Source of the DNA: Halichondria panicea
Taxonomy: Eukaryota; Porifera; Demospongiae; Suberitida; Halichondriidae
Direction of reading: 5' to 3'
DNA length: 64,000 nucleotides
Assembly: GCF_963675165.1 (NCBI RefSeq)
Contig: NC_087378.1
Coordinates: 1,419,525-1,483,524 of the forward strand
A program made the position numbers and the translations under genes. The notes beneath the pieces were generated by a model. It made no database searches. It had not been told where the DNA came from and worked only from the letters and a program-made list of their open reading frames with translations. Positions 10,624-22,156 of this stretch are shown piece by piece; position 1 is the stretch's first letter, and the number at the start of each line of letters is the position of its first letter.

Positions 10624-13346
10624 AGTTTATAGCCTGCTATGCATTATAGGACTTTCTATCTTTTGGACTTGCTTTTAATATAGTTCTGATCTGAGTCGAG
10701 TTGTTTTGTTATTAATTAGGCATCCTATACCACGCCCATCTACATGTACGTTAACTACTGCATGACTCCACATGGCTGTGGGGGGGGGGGGGGGGGGGCG
10801 GGAGGGGGGCACCCTCTGTACAAAATACTACTGTCATGTTGAGCTGCATTTAGCTTGCGAGAGAATCTCACTGAGAACAGAAGCATGATGCAAGGTATAG
10901 TGATGCCCCCCTCCCCCCCCCCCAAAGAATGCTAGGAGCTATGGGTAAATGTAGTCACATAATGTAGACATTGAATATTAGCACGTACATGGTGACATGA
11001 TGTGATGTGATGGTGGATGCACACTAACAGCGTACAGTCGAACTACACAACTTAACTAGACCTTGACTATTGCATGGGGGTGTGCTCTGATGACATGGGG
11101 GGGGTGCTCTGATGACATGGGGGGGTGCTCTGACGACATGGGGGGGTGCTCTGACGACAAACCCTACAATACACTGCCTGGTACATTTTAACAGTAATGT
11201 GATTACTACCATTTGTCACAATCTAAATCATTCCCATGCACATGTACATGTATACGACTTCCTGTTTATGTTAGGAGATGCCTGTCTCCCAATATGCACG
11301 TCTAATTAGGGACCGTGTTCATGAATCAGTGTTTGGTTACATTGTTGGTGTAACTGGGTCATGCAGGTACTATATGTCTTTGGGGAACTGTTTGTAGTTT
11401 TGACCCGGATAACCTATAAATGCCTGTTTGGGCTTATTAATCGATGCATTTCTATACTAGCATCTCAGATTATGTAATCCCCAAAATCTCCTTGCATTCA
11501 CAGGACTGACTGAGTTGCATGATCCATCCGGCTGGTAGGAGATACATGTATTAGTCTAACCACTGATACTCTGGGGATTCTGGGGACGAGTTGCTTCTTA
11601 CTCTATTCAGATAATGCCAGTAAGTCATCACTGTATGGTACCCATGGTGGTTCAGTCCACCTGACATAACTTGCTTGTCATTACAAACAAGCAAGCTGTA
11701 TACATGTGCCTAGTGTTTTCCCCATAATGCATCGTAGTCGCAATAAGGTACTGTTGCTGCCTTCGTTAACCATTGTGATGTAGTGCATGTGGTGGAGATT
11801 GAGTCTATAGATCCGTGGTTTGTTTTGAAGCCTTTTCCTGTTATTGTTCATTGAAGCCCTCTTGGAGGTCTTGAGAGCCAGCTCTCCCCTCTGTTATGAT
11901 TATTTTTTGCCAACTTTGTACATGTTCAACACTTTATACGTACGCGAGTAGAGCGTCTCAAAGAGAGCTCGATGTGACAAACTCAATTTACCTATCACAA
12001 TAATATTATACAATCAGGAGTGCATAACGTACACCCACTCCCAGGTAGTCTCACAGACTTGCCCTAATGACACTCGTGCCCTTGCCCTGAGATGGATGAG
12101 GTGTTTGTTCAGCTAAATGTGTTTACATGTTTTTTACTTCACTAAGTAGTTACATCTGCTGCATGTTTTGCATTGAATAAACGTATAACACTTTATTATG
12201 CAATCTACTGTAGGAGGAGCAGTTGCTCGGTCTCTTTGATAACTATTATTGGCTAGCTATTTTAATTTATCTGAGGCTTACTGTGTCCTGTTACAGTGTA
12301 TAGTTTTGATGTGTGCAGTATACCAAACAGTATACAGTGATGTGACCCCCTCCCTTTCAATGTTTAAGAGCTTTGATCTATAGAGATTGTTTACCCTATC
12401 CAGAACTACTAAATAATTATATCAATTAGCAATTAATGGTTGCGGTTGCCTGAAGTCTATATAGGTACGTAACATGCATTGTTTGTATTTGCTGTCACGG
12501 TGACAAACTATGACACTTGTATGCCTACACCTGCTCTATTTTCACACCATATAGAGAGAGTAAGTGGCTAGGTTGATTCTCCTAATGGCTTAATTAAATT
12601 GAAAAGTAAACATTTTCTATAGCTGTAATTTGTCTGCTTTTATTCACAACTGACCTCAGGTTTTGTTTATAGTCTGTGAACAGACTGCTAGTTTTGGCTG
12701 GTTGTGGTTGTATCCTAGTAACCTACTACAATCTTGTGATTGATTGACTCTATTGCATTACTCTACCAAGGTGGAAGGTTGAATGCCCATTGTCTGGCAG
12801 AGGCTCCTCTGGTCTGGTGCAAACACACACTAGTACTCATGAATATACAGTATGTTGCATCAGCAGCTCCCAATTGAAGACCTGTTTCAGAATAGGCTGC
12901 ATAAATAATACCTTTATTAGTGGTGTACTCCACTGATTTTAAAAAGGGCTTTTTTAGCTTAGACCTAGCCTGTAGCGATTCTGTTGTGTACATACTGATT
13001 GAGACATGGCTTCTAGATTGCTTGCTATATTCAGTTATACATACTAGCTTGATCAGTTTAAAATATTTGTTCCTATTTGTACAAAAGTCCTAAGTTCCCG
13101 TTCATATTCAATGCATTCCTCTTATACACATATTTACAGTTGCTATTTCTGAAGGCACATAGCTACTGTTGTTTGTTGTAGTCATGATACCATTGGAGCT
13201 GTAGAGTATGCTTGATTGAATGGTATCATGACGTAAACACTGCTACTTTTTTAGTATTGAAGGTCTAGAATATATACAAGAAAGAAGAGTTAGTAGCTAC
13301 GTACAGTAATTATAGACTGTGTGTGTGTATGTATGAAGTTATCGAA
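10624..13346. other. Intergenic region with simple repeats; no gene seen
   Basis: Divergent spacer between the glycine-rich gene and the F-box gene. It contains a 19-base G run (10780-10798) followed by G-rich sequence, a C run (10913-10923), and a G-rich minisatellite of about 22-bp units, GTGCTCTGAYGACATGGGGGG (11082-11159, four copies). A 12-bp perfect hairpin lies 120-160 bp before the F-box start codon (13181-13192 with 13221-13232). I found no convincing exon or RNA gene in the rest. Confidence 0.6.
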
Positions 13347-14954
13347 ATGGGTATCATTAGCTCAAAACATAAATTAGACATTGTTGCTCATCTACCTCCA
13401 GAGTTAGTGCTTCAAGTCATCTCTCATCTCTCCATCAAAGAAGTTTGCCAATGTACGCTTGTCTCGAAACACTGGAATCATGTGATCTCACACCTGGCTC
13501 CGTACTGGACTACGGCAACCTCCAAGGTGATTGGATTATCAAGATACTCGCTCTCAACAATACATCATTGGAACTCCCCGAAACAGTTTTTCATTGCAGC
13601 AGTTAGTCGTCAAGAAGAAGTTCGGGGTCTCCACCTTAGCCCTAGTCATATCAGACACTCCATTGCCCAGGAGCTTGTGTTCACTCACTGTCTTGATGCA
13701 AGACAACAGTGTATCATTAGAGTACAAACAATGGCCGAAACTGACAATAGTAATCAAAGATACGAACTTGTAGTTGATCGTTTTGTAGGGATACCTCAGA
13801 TTCCCGATGGCATCTGTTCACAGCCTGTTGCTTGCTTGGCTTTGGATAAACAAACTCAAGTTCTATGGGCATCTATAGACAACAACTTGCTCTATTGGGT
13901 AACCAATGTTGGTCTTTGGAACTGTTATGATTTGCTCGCAAAGGACACGGTATTTTCTTGTCGGGTTCCTCTGCTTAGAGAAGATCGAGGGGTAGTTGTC
14001 ACAAAGTGTAAAAATTGCTTGATGGTCGTCCTCTCATTCTGGTTCCCGTCTCACAACGCCCACGCACACCAGACCGTCTACATTTTTCAAGCCGTGAAGT
14101 TAGGGGATAGTACGTCAATGCCGGTACAACTTGGTCCGCAAAAGAGGGTGCAGCGAAAGCACTGCCACGAGGTCTACATAGAAGAAGACTCACGATACCG
14201 GATCCGAAACTCATGTTTGGTTTCAACATCAGAGGAGAAAGACACGAACGTTTGTCAGTCCCATTCTCTCATACTTCAGTGTGATAGCTCCATAATGGTG
14301 CACTCAGTACATACCAACACTCCTGCAGACAATGAGACGAATACCCCAGGCATCAGTTTCAGCAAACCCTCTTGCATCACCTGCGATTATCGACTCAGTC
14401 ACTGTTCGGATAATTCCATAAATCGCTCACACAACAGTGAAATTAGCATCTCCTCTGATGGCTCACTCCTGGGACAAGTGTTCAATAAGAGACTGTATAT
14501 TTGGTGTATAAACAAGACTAAGAATGTTGAACTGGTTAGCAATTCTCCACTCAGTGGAAAATACGATTGCTCGTGCACTTCTGTGAAGCTAGTAGCTGTG
14601 GGACGTTTGTTCTCTATTGTGGCATATATGGACAATGGTTACCTGTTGGACTACAAATTGCAAGTGGTGCACACAAATACTGGACATGTTTTATCCGAGT
14701 TTAGACGAGTCGAACGATTTTTTAACTGGAGCCTCTGTTGTCAAATTGATCCCCTGCACAAATTTTGCTTTTTGCACGATGAAGATAATTGGTTGAATGA
14801 TGTGGGGGCAAGGATCCCATCCACCCCTGTTACCACGGTACACAACCACCATGGTAGGATACACATGGAGGCACTACAGCTGAGGGCAACTGTGAACCAG
14901 ACAACGTGGAGTAAACATTGGAAATGTGCTGTTAATTACGGCCTCAGGGAATAA
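13347..14954 (+). CDS. F-box protein, about 535 aa, single exon
   Basis: Residues 10-55 form an F-box: LPPELVLQVISHLSIKEVCQ, then CTLVSKHWNHVI...W, the Skp1-binding module that makes such proteins substrate receptors of SCF ubiquitin ligases. The rest (about 480 residues) looks beta-rich with scattered W/LWxS-type strands, as in F-box/beta-propeller proteins, but I cannot count clear WD repeats. I chose the second in-frame ATG (13347) because it gives MGIISSK, which fits an N-myristoylation signal and brings the F-box close to the N-terminus. The upstream ATG at 13323 would add only eight residues. The reading frame is uninterrupted, unusual beside its intron-rich neighbours. Confidence 0.8.
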   Translation: MGIISSKHKLDIVAHLPPELVLQVISHLSIKEVCQCTLVSKHWNHVISHLAPYWTTATSKVIGLSRYSLSTIHHWNSPKQFFIAAVSRQEEVRGLHLSPSHIRHSIAQELVFTHCLDARQQCIIRVQTMAETDNSNQRYELVVDRFVGIPQIPDGICSQPVACLALDKQTQVLWASIDNNLLYWVTNVGLWNCYDLLAKDTVFSCRVPLLREDRGVVVTKCKNCLMVVLSFWFPSHNAHAHQTVYIFQAVKLGDSTSMPVQLGPQKRVQRKHCHEVYIEEDSRYRIRNSCLVSTSEEKDTNVCQSHSLILQCDSSIMVHSVHTNTPADNETNTPGISFSKPSCITCDYRLSHCSDNSINRSHNSEISISSDGSLLGQVFNKRLYIWCINKTKNVELVSNSPLSGKYDCSCTSVKLVAVGRLFSIVAYMDNGYLLDYKLQVVHTNTGHVLSEFRRVERFFNWSLCCQIDPLHKFCFLHDEDNWLNDVGARIPSTPVTTVHNHHGRIHMEALQLRATVNQTTWSKHWKCAVNYGLRE

Positions 14955-15121
14955 CTAACTTTAAGCTGTTGTTTGGTGTTTATTTTTGTGGCTTTTGACA
15001 GACAATAATTATTGTTCTTGGAATATTTTTAATAATTATAATTGAAGTGCAAATGATAACAGTGAACAAACAGAATACTTGACGTGATTTGTAACAAAAT
15101 TTAATGTTAACTAGCAAAAGT

Positions 15122-15671
15122 TTAAGTTCTGCTTTTGGACGGATCCTTCTTCTTTGCATTCTGCCACATGGCCCCTCCAGCCAGAGCCACGACGGTTCCC
15201 GTCTGCGCCAGTACTCTCATTCTCATGGCTAGCTGGGACTTTGCCAAGTTCCCTCGCTTGAAGTTGAGTAGTCCAAACAACAGTGCACCAACAGTAGCAG
15301 CACATCCTGCATGGGACGTATGGGGATACTAGATACTGGTTCCCTTCAATTCAAGTTTTATAATAATCATACACACAGAGCAGCAAAAGTTTAATAGTAA
15401 ATTGACACATAACTTAAGACAACAGCAGAGGTTATAATTATACGTAATAAGGTATTTCACTAGACCATTGTTACCAAAAGTTGTAGCTACATATGTAGTG
15501 AGTGTCTCACGTACCTATGGGTACTAAAGGGTTTTCCATCATCTTCTCAAAATATATATTCTTTTTCTTGGTGGGATCTGGGGGAAGCCAGCCAAGTTCT
15601 TCATTCCTCACTGCTCTAATGGCCTTCAAGTCTTCAGCTGAAGGTGCTGGCGGAGGAGGTAAGGCAGCCAT
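15122..15671 (-). CDS. HIGD2A: HIG1-domain mitochondrial protein (HIGD1/HIGD2-like), 113 aa
   Basis: Small two-helix inner-membrane protein of the hypoxia-induced family, which helps cytochrome c oxidase and supercomplex assembly. Exons (minus): 15515-15671 and 15122-15306, joined in frame across GTACGT...CAG. Exon 1 ends with the family hallmark ENPLVPIG. Exon 2 continues CAATVGALLFGLLNF, then the basic loop KRGNLAKSQ, then MRMRVLAQTGTVVALAGGAM and a Lys-rich C-tail. Length and layout match HIGD2A (about 106 aa), helped by the N-terminal extension with LGWLPPDP; HIGD1 remains possible. Its start codon is 147 bp from the alpha-catenin ATG on the other strand. Confidence 0.85.
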
Positions 15672-15818
15672 TGCATTGGTTGTGAACCAGATAGATTACC
15701 CTGAATTATGTGTTTCGTTCTATTTTGAGCGCACCTCAGCCCCGCCCTCAAAATTTGCAGACAAAAAATTAATATTGACTTGCTAGCTTTCTAGGCCCAT
15801 TAATTACAGTGCTTAGAA
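15672..15818. promoter_or_regulatory. Bidirectional promoter, HIG1 gene / alpha-catenin
   Basis: Only 147 bp separate the two start codons on opposite strands, so both transcripts must start within or close to this stretch. No TATA box is obvious. Confidence 0.5.
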
Positions 15819-18800
15819 ATGGCAGAACTACAAGACATTTTGGAGCCTTCAGAGTTGGAGGACTTTGTGAGAGAGGAGATACGCTCCAAATTAAAGGAGA
15901 AGAATTTGGAGTACAGAACCAAGATTGTGGAGGAGGCAATGACCCCTCTCATTGATGAGGTCTATAGCTACAGTTAAAGTCTAGCTCAGAATTTATATGA
16001 AGATGATATGAAGATGTTAAGATACCTTCGTTTGCTTCTGTTCTCACAGGTGATGTCGTTGTCACAGCACAGTCTAATTGGTGGGCGGAGAGATCAAAAG
16101 AAGAAGAAACAAGAGCCGCAGAAACTCTCAAAGCTCATCCAACTGGTGGACATGGCAACAAGGAACTTTCTAGCCATTGGGGAAGATATAGCCCATGAGA
16201 ACCCGGATTTCCAAGTATGCTCCCAAATAATAATATTTAAGAGGTTTTCATTATTGTTGCTGTATCTCTGTACTGTACAATTGTTAAATTTACTTTGTTA
16301 TTGTATCTCACAGGAGGAGCTGATCACAGCTTGTGATAGTGTGAGGGCCTGTGGTGAGTCATTGCAAGCAGCTGCAGCCGAGTTCTCTCAGAGTCCCTGT
16401 GAGCCAGACAACCGCTCCAATATGACCAAAGCCTCGAGGGAGCTGCTAATCTCTGTTACTAGGCTCATGGTGGTGGCTGACATGGTGGATGTGCAGAACC
16501 TACTGGAGGCATCCAGTCGAGTCAGTGCAGCTATGGCCGTATAGATCTAACACAAATACAACCTTTTTCGCATACGTAGTGTGTTGCTTCATGCATACTT
16601 TTTGATGCTGTACAGGTTGAGGTGAGACTGAGGTCACTCCACACTGCGACCACTGAGAAGGAGCTGATGGACAAGATCCAGAACTGCTCCACTGACATTA
16701 CCTACATCATACAAAGAGCCTCTATTCAATCCATACAGGGAAGTAGTGAGGCTAGCCTTCAGTTGATGAGAGGTGCTCAGTTGGAGCTGAGTCGAGCTAG
16801 GAGAATGCTCACTGGCACTTCAAAGGTCAGGACATTGTAATTTTTTGAATAGGACATAATAGGATACTGCTATTTGCTGCGACAAAATCTCTAGCAATGT
16901 ACGTATTTGGTTGCTACAGGCTTTCATACAGTTTCCCGGAGCAAGGACAGCACAAGAGAACCAAGAGTACGTAGTCCTTCGATTGCTAGACTCTCTCAAG
17001 ACCTTGTCCCTATTGGCTAGCGGAGATGAGGCATCCTTTACTGACATCATTAAAGCTGAGCCAGGAGCATTAGCAGTCTGCTTCAAAATCTTCAAGGTCA
17101 GTTACTAAACTAAGCTTTCTCTTGTAGTACTTAGTATAGCGCTATTTATGTCAGGTCAATCGCGAACATTTTGCAGGATACTTTGGAACAAACTATTTCC
17201 CTTGGCCTTGTGCTTGATCCATCTGCTTCTAAAACTCAAGCTCACATCACAGAGCTCCAAGCAGAGTTGGACAAGATCCTTAACCTTACTTCGGAAGTTA
17301 CCTCATCCAATTCAACACGTTCCTATCACCAGCACTCACTCATCACCCTCTGTGGACAGCTCAAGGCACACATGGCTCACCTTGAGACGGCTCTGATGAG
17401 GGAGGAGCCTGCAGAGAGGGAGGGGGTGGTCCACCAGCTCGTGACAGAGATGAGGGAACAGGGGGTGGAGCTAAGGAAAGAGGTAAATGACAGTACTTAG
17501 TGGTATGTGTTACACGCAAGCTGGCTAAGCTGATTATTGAAAGGTTTGCGGGAGGAATTTGTACACAGTGTTGTATTCCTATTTACATTCTAAAATTTCA
17601 GATACGCAAAACACGCACTAAAGAATATTCTCTCCCCTATAGCTGTGCAGGGCTGCTATTGACCAGGTGACTGATGTGTTCATTGGTACCCTGAGGCCAC
17701 TGGTGGCCATGTGTGAAGCTGCACAGGAGGGCCAATCACAGCTCCTGGAGAACAGGGCAGAAACCTTCTCTGACCACTCAAACAGCATGCAGAAGGTGAG
17801 TACCACAAGTAGTGCTTCAAGTGTTATTCTTTGTTTTTGTGTGCACAGGCTGTCTTGTTGTCTTGCTCTCTGTCTGATTTCGCAAAAAGCAATCAGGTTG
17901 CAAACAATGCAGTGAAAAATATTCGAGTGCTCACGCCACAGGTAAAGAATGAAAGTTGGTAGGATTAAACTATAGCAATTTCTCTCTGACAGGTGATAAA
18001 TGCAGCATACTCGTTGGCACAAAAACCTAGCAGCATAGTGGCACTGAAGTGTATGTCTGTGTTCAAGGAGGCTTGGGCTGAGAATGTGTCAGCTCTCACT
18101 GACGCTGTGGACGACATTACCTCACTGGAAGATTTTATGGCCGTCACAGGTAACCAAGAAACTGTGCTGTAGCATTTTGCACACTTATAATTATGTATAA
18201 TAATGTAGTCTAAGAGTTTATTTTTAGCCCTATTTCATTCTTTTAGAGGCCCACATTTGTAAGGATGGACAGCAGTTTATCGTGGCAACTGAGGCTTGCA
18301 ACACGAGGCTGCTCGGAAATTTGGTGGAGATAATCCGAGGCAAGTGCAAGCGACTGTGTCACGTGGTCAAGGCCGAGCTGAAGAAGAACAAAAGCTCGTA
18401 CACTAAGGAGCAGATTCATCAGAGTCACGGAGCAATAGAAAAGCTCATTTTGAAATGTGAGTGTGTGAAATGTCAAGATTAGTCCATCTCCATACTTTTT
18501 TTATTTGTAGCCATCTCCCAATTCTGTGATCTGGCTTCTAAGACGAGTGAGACTCTACACATGACAAGAGATCTCCATAGAGTGGACTTCAAAGCATTAG
18601 AGGAAGCTTTACAGAAGGTGAAGCAACTCAGATGAGTATCATTATTTTGTAGTGTTTAAGCTGTTCTCTCGATCGTCATTAGGTTGTGGACAATGTAAGA
18701 AACGTTCGTCGTAGCGTCTTAGTCACACGAGCCCCGGAAGAGTTTGAGGGAAATGAGTCGGACCTGGAGGATCTACTCCGCCCTCCACGACCTATGACCC

Positions 18801-20096
18801 CCACACCCTCCCTTTTATCACAGATCAGCACTGGTTCTGCTGGAACTCTTTGTAAGTAGCTAGCTATTAAATCATCCTAGTCACAGTAACTAATTTGCAA
18901 TTGTATGGTGTTGCAGTGAGTGCTTCGGGTAGCACTCATAAGTTCCAGCGTACACCTCGTCACAGTATGGTCTTTGAGGTTGAGGACACCGCAAAGGTGA
19001 AGATAAAGTGTGGTTTAGTAGATTGTGGATGGTGTAGTCTCAATTATTTGTTTTTGTTACATACTGTAATTCGTAGGCTCTAATGGCGCAACTCCCACAA
19101 GAACAGAGGGCTCATTTGACCAAGGTCACGGAAGGTCTAACAGCACAACAAGCTGCGTAAGTAACTCTAGTATAAGTCTTTAAATGGTTACTGTATTGAA
19201 TTGGTTTCCTTAGGTTTGAGGCTGAAGTAAGCAAATGGGACGAAAGTGAAAACAATATAGTTCTAATAGCTAAAGAAATGTGTGGTATGATGGTGGACAT
19301 GTCAGACTTCACTAAGTAATTAAGCGTTTCTGTATTTCATCTATTTATGCATGATGTTTTAACAGAGGAATTGGTCCACTTCACTCCACTATGGATGTCA
19401 TAGTAACGGCCAGGGACATAGTGAGGGCAGCTGGCATACTGGATGGAGTGGCTAGGAGCATTGCTGACCACTGCCCTGACGCCCAGTGTCAGAGAGATAT
19501 CTACTCCTACCTGGACCAGATAAGACTGTACTGTCACCAACTGAGCATCACAGCCAATGTCAAGGCTGACCTTAAACCATCTTCTACAGACACAGTAAGT
19601 CATATTGTAGAATTATGAACATACTCAGTCAAGTCCAATACATAATTTTTCCGGCATTGCCTCAGGTTGAAACTGCTAGTACCCTCATCACAACCTCCAA
19701 GAACTTGATGAATGCTGTCGTGGAAACAGTCAAAACCTGCTACATTGCATCAACTGCAGTATGTACAATTAGTAACTAAACCTCAGTTTGTATTATTTGT
19801 TCCATTACAGATTGCCAGAATTCATGGAGGAGCTGTTTCTGTAAGCCCGGCCTACACTATATTAAATGTCATAGTTAACTATTTTTGACTCACAGGACCA
19901 GTTTGTGCAATGGAGACTAACTCTGCCTCGCAAGAAGAAGCTGTATTGGTCAGACTCTGAGGTGTCAGCAGGTGCTACAGGAGCTGGGAGTGCAGCTGTC
20001 TATGAGCTGGGAAAGTTCAAGCAAGGAAGACTACGAGAAAAACATAATATTATGTCAACAGTAACTGCACTGACTGAGATACCATATGAAATGTGA
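15819..20096 (+). CDS. CTNNA: Alpha-catenin, about 975 aa, 19 exons
   Basis: Links cadherin/beta-catenin to F-actin at cell contacts; vinculin superfamily. Exons: 15819-15959, 16050-16214, 16314-16538, 16616-16825, 16920-17096, 17177-17482, 17643-17795, 17849-17941, 17993-18149, 18247-18456, 18511-18617, 18683-18851, 18917-18996, 19077-19156, 19214-19315, 19366-19594, 19666-19758, 19811-19840, 19896-20096; every junction keeps frame. Family landmarks in order: TRLMVVADMVDVQNLLEASS (N-domain), VLTPQVINAAYSLAQKP-like, VSALTDAVDDITSLEDFMAV, NVRRSVLVTRAPEEFEG, ALMAQLPQEQRA, MDVIVTARDIVRAAG and SIADHCPDAQCQRDI, then NLMNAVVETVKTCYIAST. The last three favour alpha-catenin over vinculin: there is no Pro-rich linker, and the C-tail is short and basic (RKKKLYW, KFKQGRLREKH). 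Slightly longer than the human protein (906 aa). Confidence 0.93.
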
Positions 20097-20950
20097 CAGT
20101 CAGTGTTTACTCTGCACCCCCCCCACACACACACACAATGTTATGGTCATGAATACACAGCCAAAAATCCACGGGCCTGTTTCAGACCCGTGGGGAAAAT
20201 CAGTTGAATACAGGCCGGAATACGGGCCTGTATGCGGATGTAATCGCCCACGGCCTGCTTACATCCCGGAACCACAGGCCCGTTACAGCACGTACATCCT
20301 GTCCTGAATACGGACCGTAAATTACAGGCCTGTTTCAGCCTGTACCACCCACGTCCTGCTTACGGCCTGTGCAGCCAGTGTATGCGCATGCGCAGAGAGA
20401 AAGTTGCTTAGCTACGAAATCCACCAAGAGACTGAAAAGGTGCTTCAGTTTGATCTTCTCGTTCAGTTGCAGCTTTAAAGGATGGATGGAGTAATTATAT
20501 TATTTATGGAGCTGACTGCCAAGGCCAGCTAGCAAGAAAAAGAGAGAGAGAGAGGAAGTAAGTATAGATGAGCTAGTATAGCATGTCTAATTAATACTCA
20601 CTTCTGTCCATTTGTCAGCTGCTAGATGTCTCTGCAATTCTTCTCTCACTGTCTCTAGGAGTCTAGCTCTATAGGCTACAAGGTGTGCTTATGTGGTCAT
20701 GTATAAATAATTATGTTGACGGAGTTATTTCGTATTGCAGATCTGGTTGACTCTGACGCAGGTTGTTGACTTCTAATACAATGTTATAAGTGAGTGTTCA
20801 GCTGGTTTTTAAAATGTTGGTTCATATGCTGCTTATGTATAGGAATACACATCTAAAAAGGAGGATATGCACCTCTACAACGGCTACTAAATAGGTGAGT
20901 ACGAGGTATATAAAATGCATGTAAATGTATACCTATGATATTATCTACAG

Positions 20951-21187
20951 TTGTCTGTGTCATCATTACTTTACGAGCTCGAGATTCAGGTTATATATTA
21001 TTGACTCACTTACTCGAACTCGTTTACGTATGCACACACAGATGTACCTGTGTCTATGTCATCGTTACTGTACTGATTGAGCTCGAGATTCAGGTTCCTT
21101 GTCACACTACTTGAGAATGTGAGCCAATTAATAATTATTTAACTCACTTTAAACTCGTGTACTGATGCACACATACAGATGTACATA
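20951..21187. repeat. Imperfect direct repeat inside the TIR element
   Basis: A block with TCATYRTTACT...GAGCTCGAGATTCAGGTT...TGCACACA...CAGATGTAC occurs twice, near 20951-21047 and 21049-21187. The second copy is longer by small insertions. Confidence 0.65.
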
Positions 21188-21394
21188 TATAAATTGGAAT
21201 GCTCATGCCATCAATGATTTCAACCCATCATGACCAGAAGGTATTTTACAATAATAATTATTGTCGTTTACATTGGTTGGTCTAATTACAGCATCGTGGA
21301 CACACCTATACTTTAGAATTTGGCAGGTAAGCAATCATTCATAATAATTATAAAAACTTTGTTTGTGTTTTGCTTTAGTTAAGTTACTGGCTCT

Positions 21395-21680
21395 GGACAT
21401 GGCTGGTCTGTGGACAGTACGAACATGCTGTAGAGGTTGCCGACAATAGAGGCAATGCTGTAGCATTGTCGTCGTCCTCTAGGACGACCAGTCGAACATT
21501 GGTAAGAAAGATTTTCTTTGCAACGATATTCACATGTCTTCTTTATATAAACACACAGTGACAGAGGACATGGCTGGTCTGTGGACAGTACGAACAGTCG
21601 AACAACACATTACAATGGTAAGAAACATTATTTTCTTTGCAACCATTATTCACGTGTCTTCTTTATACGCAGTGACACAC
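21395..21680. repeat. Second direct repeat inside the TIR element
   Basis: GGACATGGCTGGTCTGTGGA with following AGTACGAACA occurs near 21396 and 21564. The stretch GGTAAGAAA...TTTTCTTTGCAAC...ATTCAC.TGTCTTCTTTATA...CAGTGACA occurs near 21500 and 21617. Together they form a unit of roughly 117-165 bp repeated about twice. Confidence 0.65.
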
Positions 21681-22156
21681 TCGAGCAGCACAAGCACTAG
21701 AAGAAACATTCTTATTAGTGTTGTAAACTGTCTAACTGTCTGGCTATGTTTGTTTCTTACACTTTGTTGAATTATTCATGCCAAACTCAGCTTTTAACTG
21801 TATAAAAGCAAACCGGAACTAACTGAGAACATAGGGCTGCTTACAGGCCGTGCTCAGGCTGCTTACAGGCCGTTTCACAGCTGATTACATGCTGAAATCC
21901 ACAGACTGCTAAGCAGTATCTAACCAAACAGTTGAATACACCACGTGGTTTCATGCCTGTAACGGGCCCGTAACAGGCATGAAACGGCCCGTGGATTATT
22001 GGCTGTGTATTTATCTCATATTTGTGCTGGTAAAGGGTCAATAAACGAACTACAGTGATTTACAACAAAGAATGATTTGGTAAATGTCGTTTCGTATTAA
22101 AGTTCTGTATGAGCCAATGGCCGAATAGTCAACTAGCTGGGTGTCTTAGCTTATGC

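Larger units (their letters stand above)
20156..22007. mobile_element. 1.85-kb non-coding element with GC-rich terminal inverted repeats
   Basis: The left end CACAGCCAAAAATCCACGGG matches the inverted right end CACAGCCAATAATCCACGGG, with about 27 of 29 bases shared, and TA flanks both sides (20154-20155, 22008-22009). Both terminal 200-bp zones are filled with variants of a 10-bp motif like TACGGGCCTG/CAGGCCCGTA on both strands. The middle is AT-rich with internal direct repeats. No transposase or other long reading frame is present, so it is probably a non-autonomous DNA element with a TA target, placed between alpha-catenin and PTCD3. Confidence 0.65.

Noticed and set aside
11112-11309. Plus-strand frame starting MTWGGALTTWGGALTT
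   Set aside because: Translation of the G-rich minisatellite; not coding.
12763-12993. Minus-strand frame of 76 codons in the large spacer
   Set aside because: No domain, no splice partner and no composition difference from surrounding non-coding DNA.
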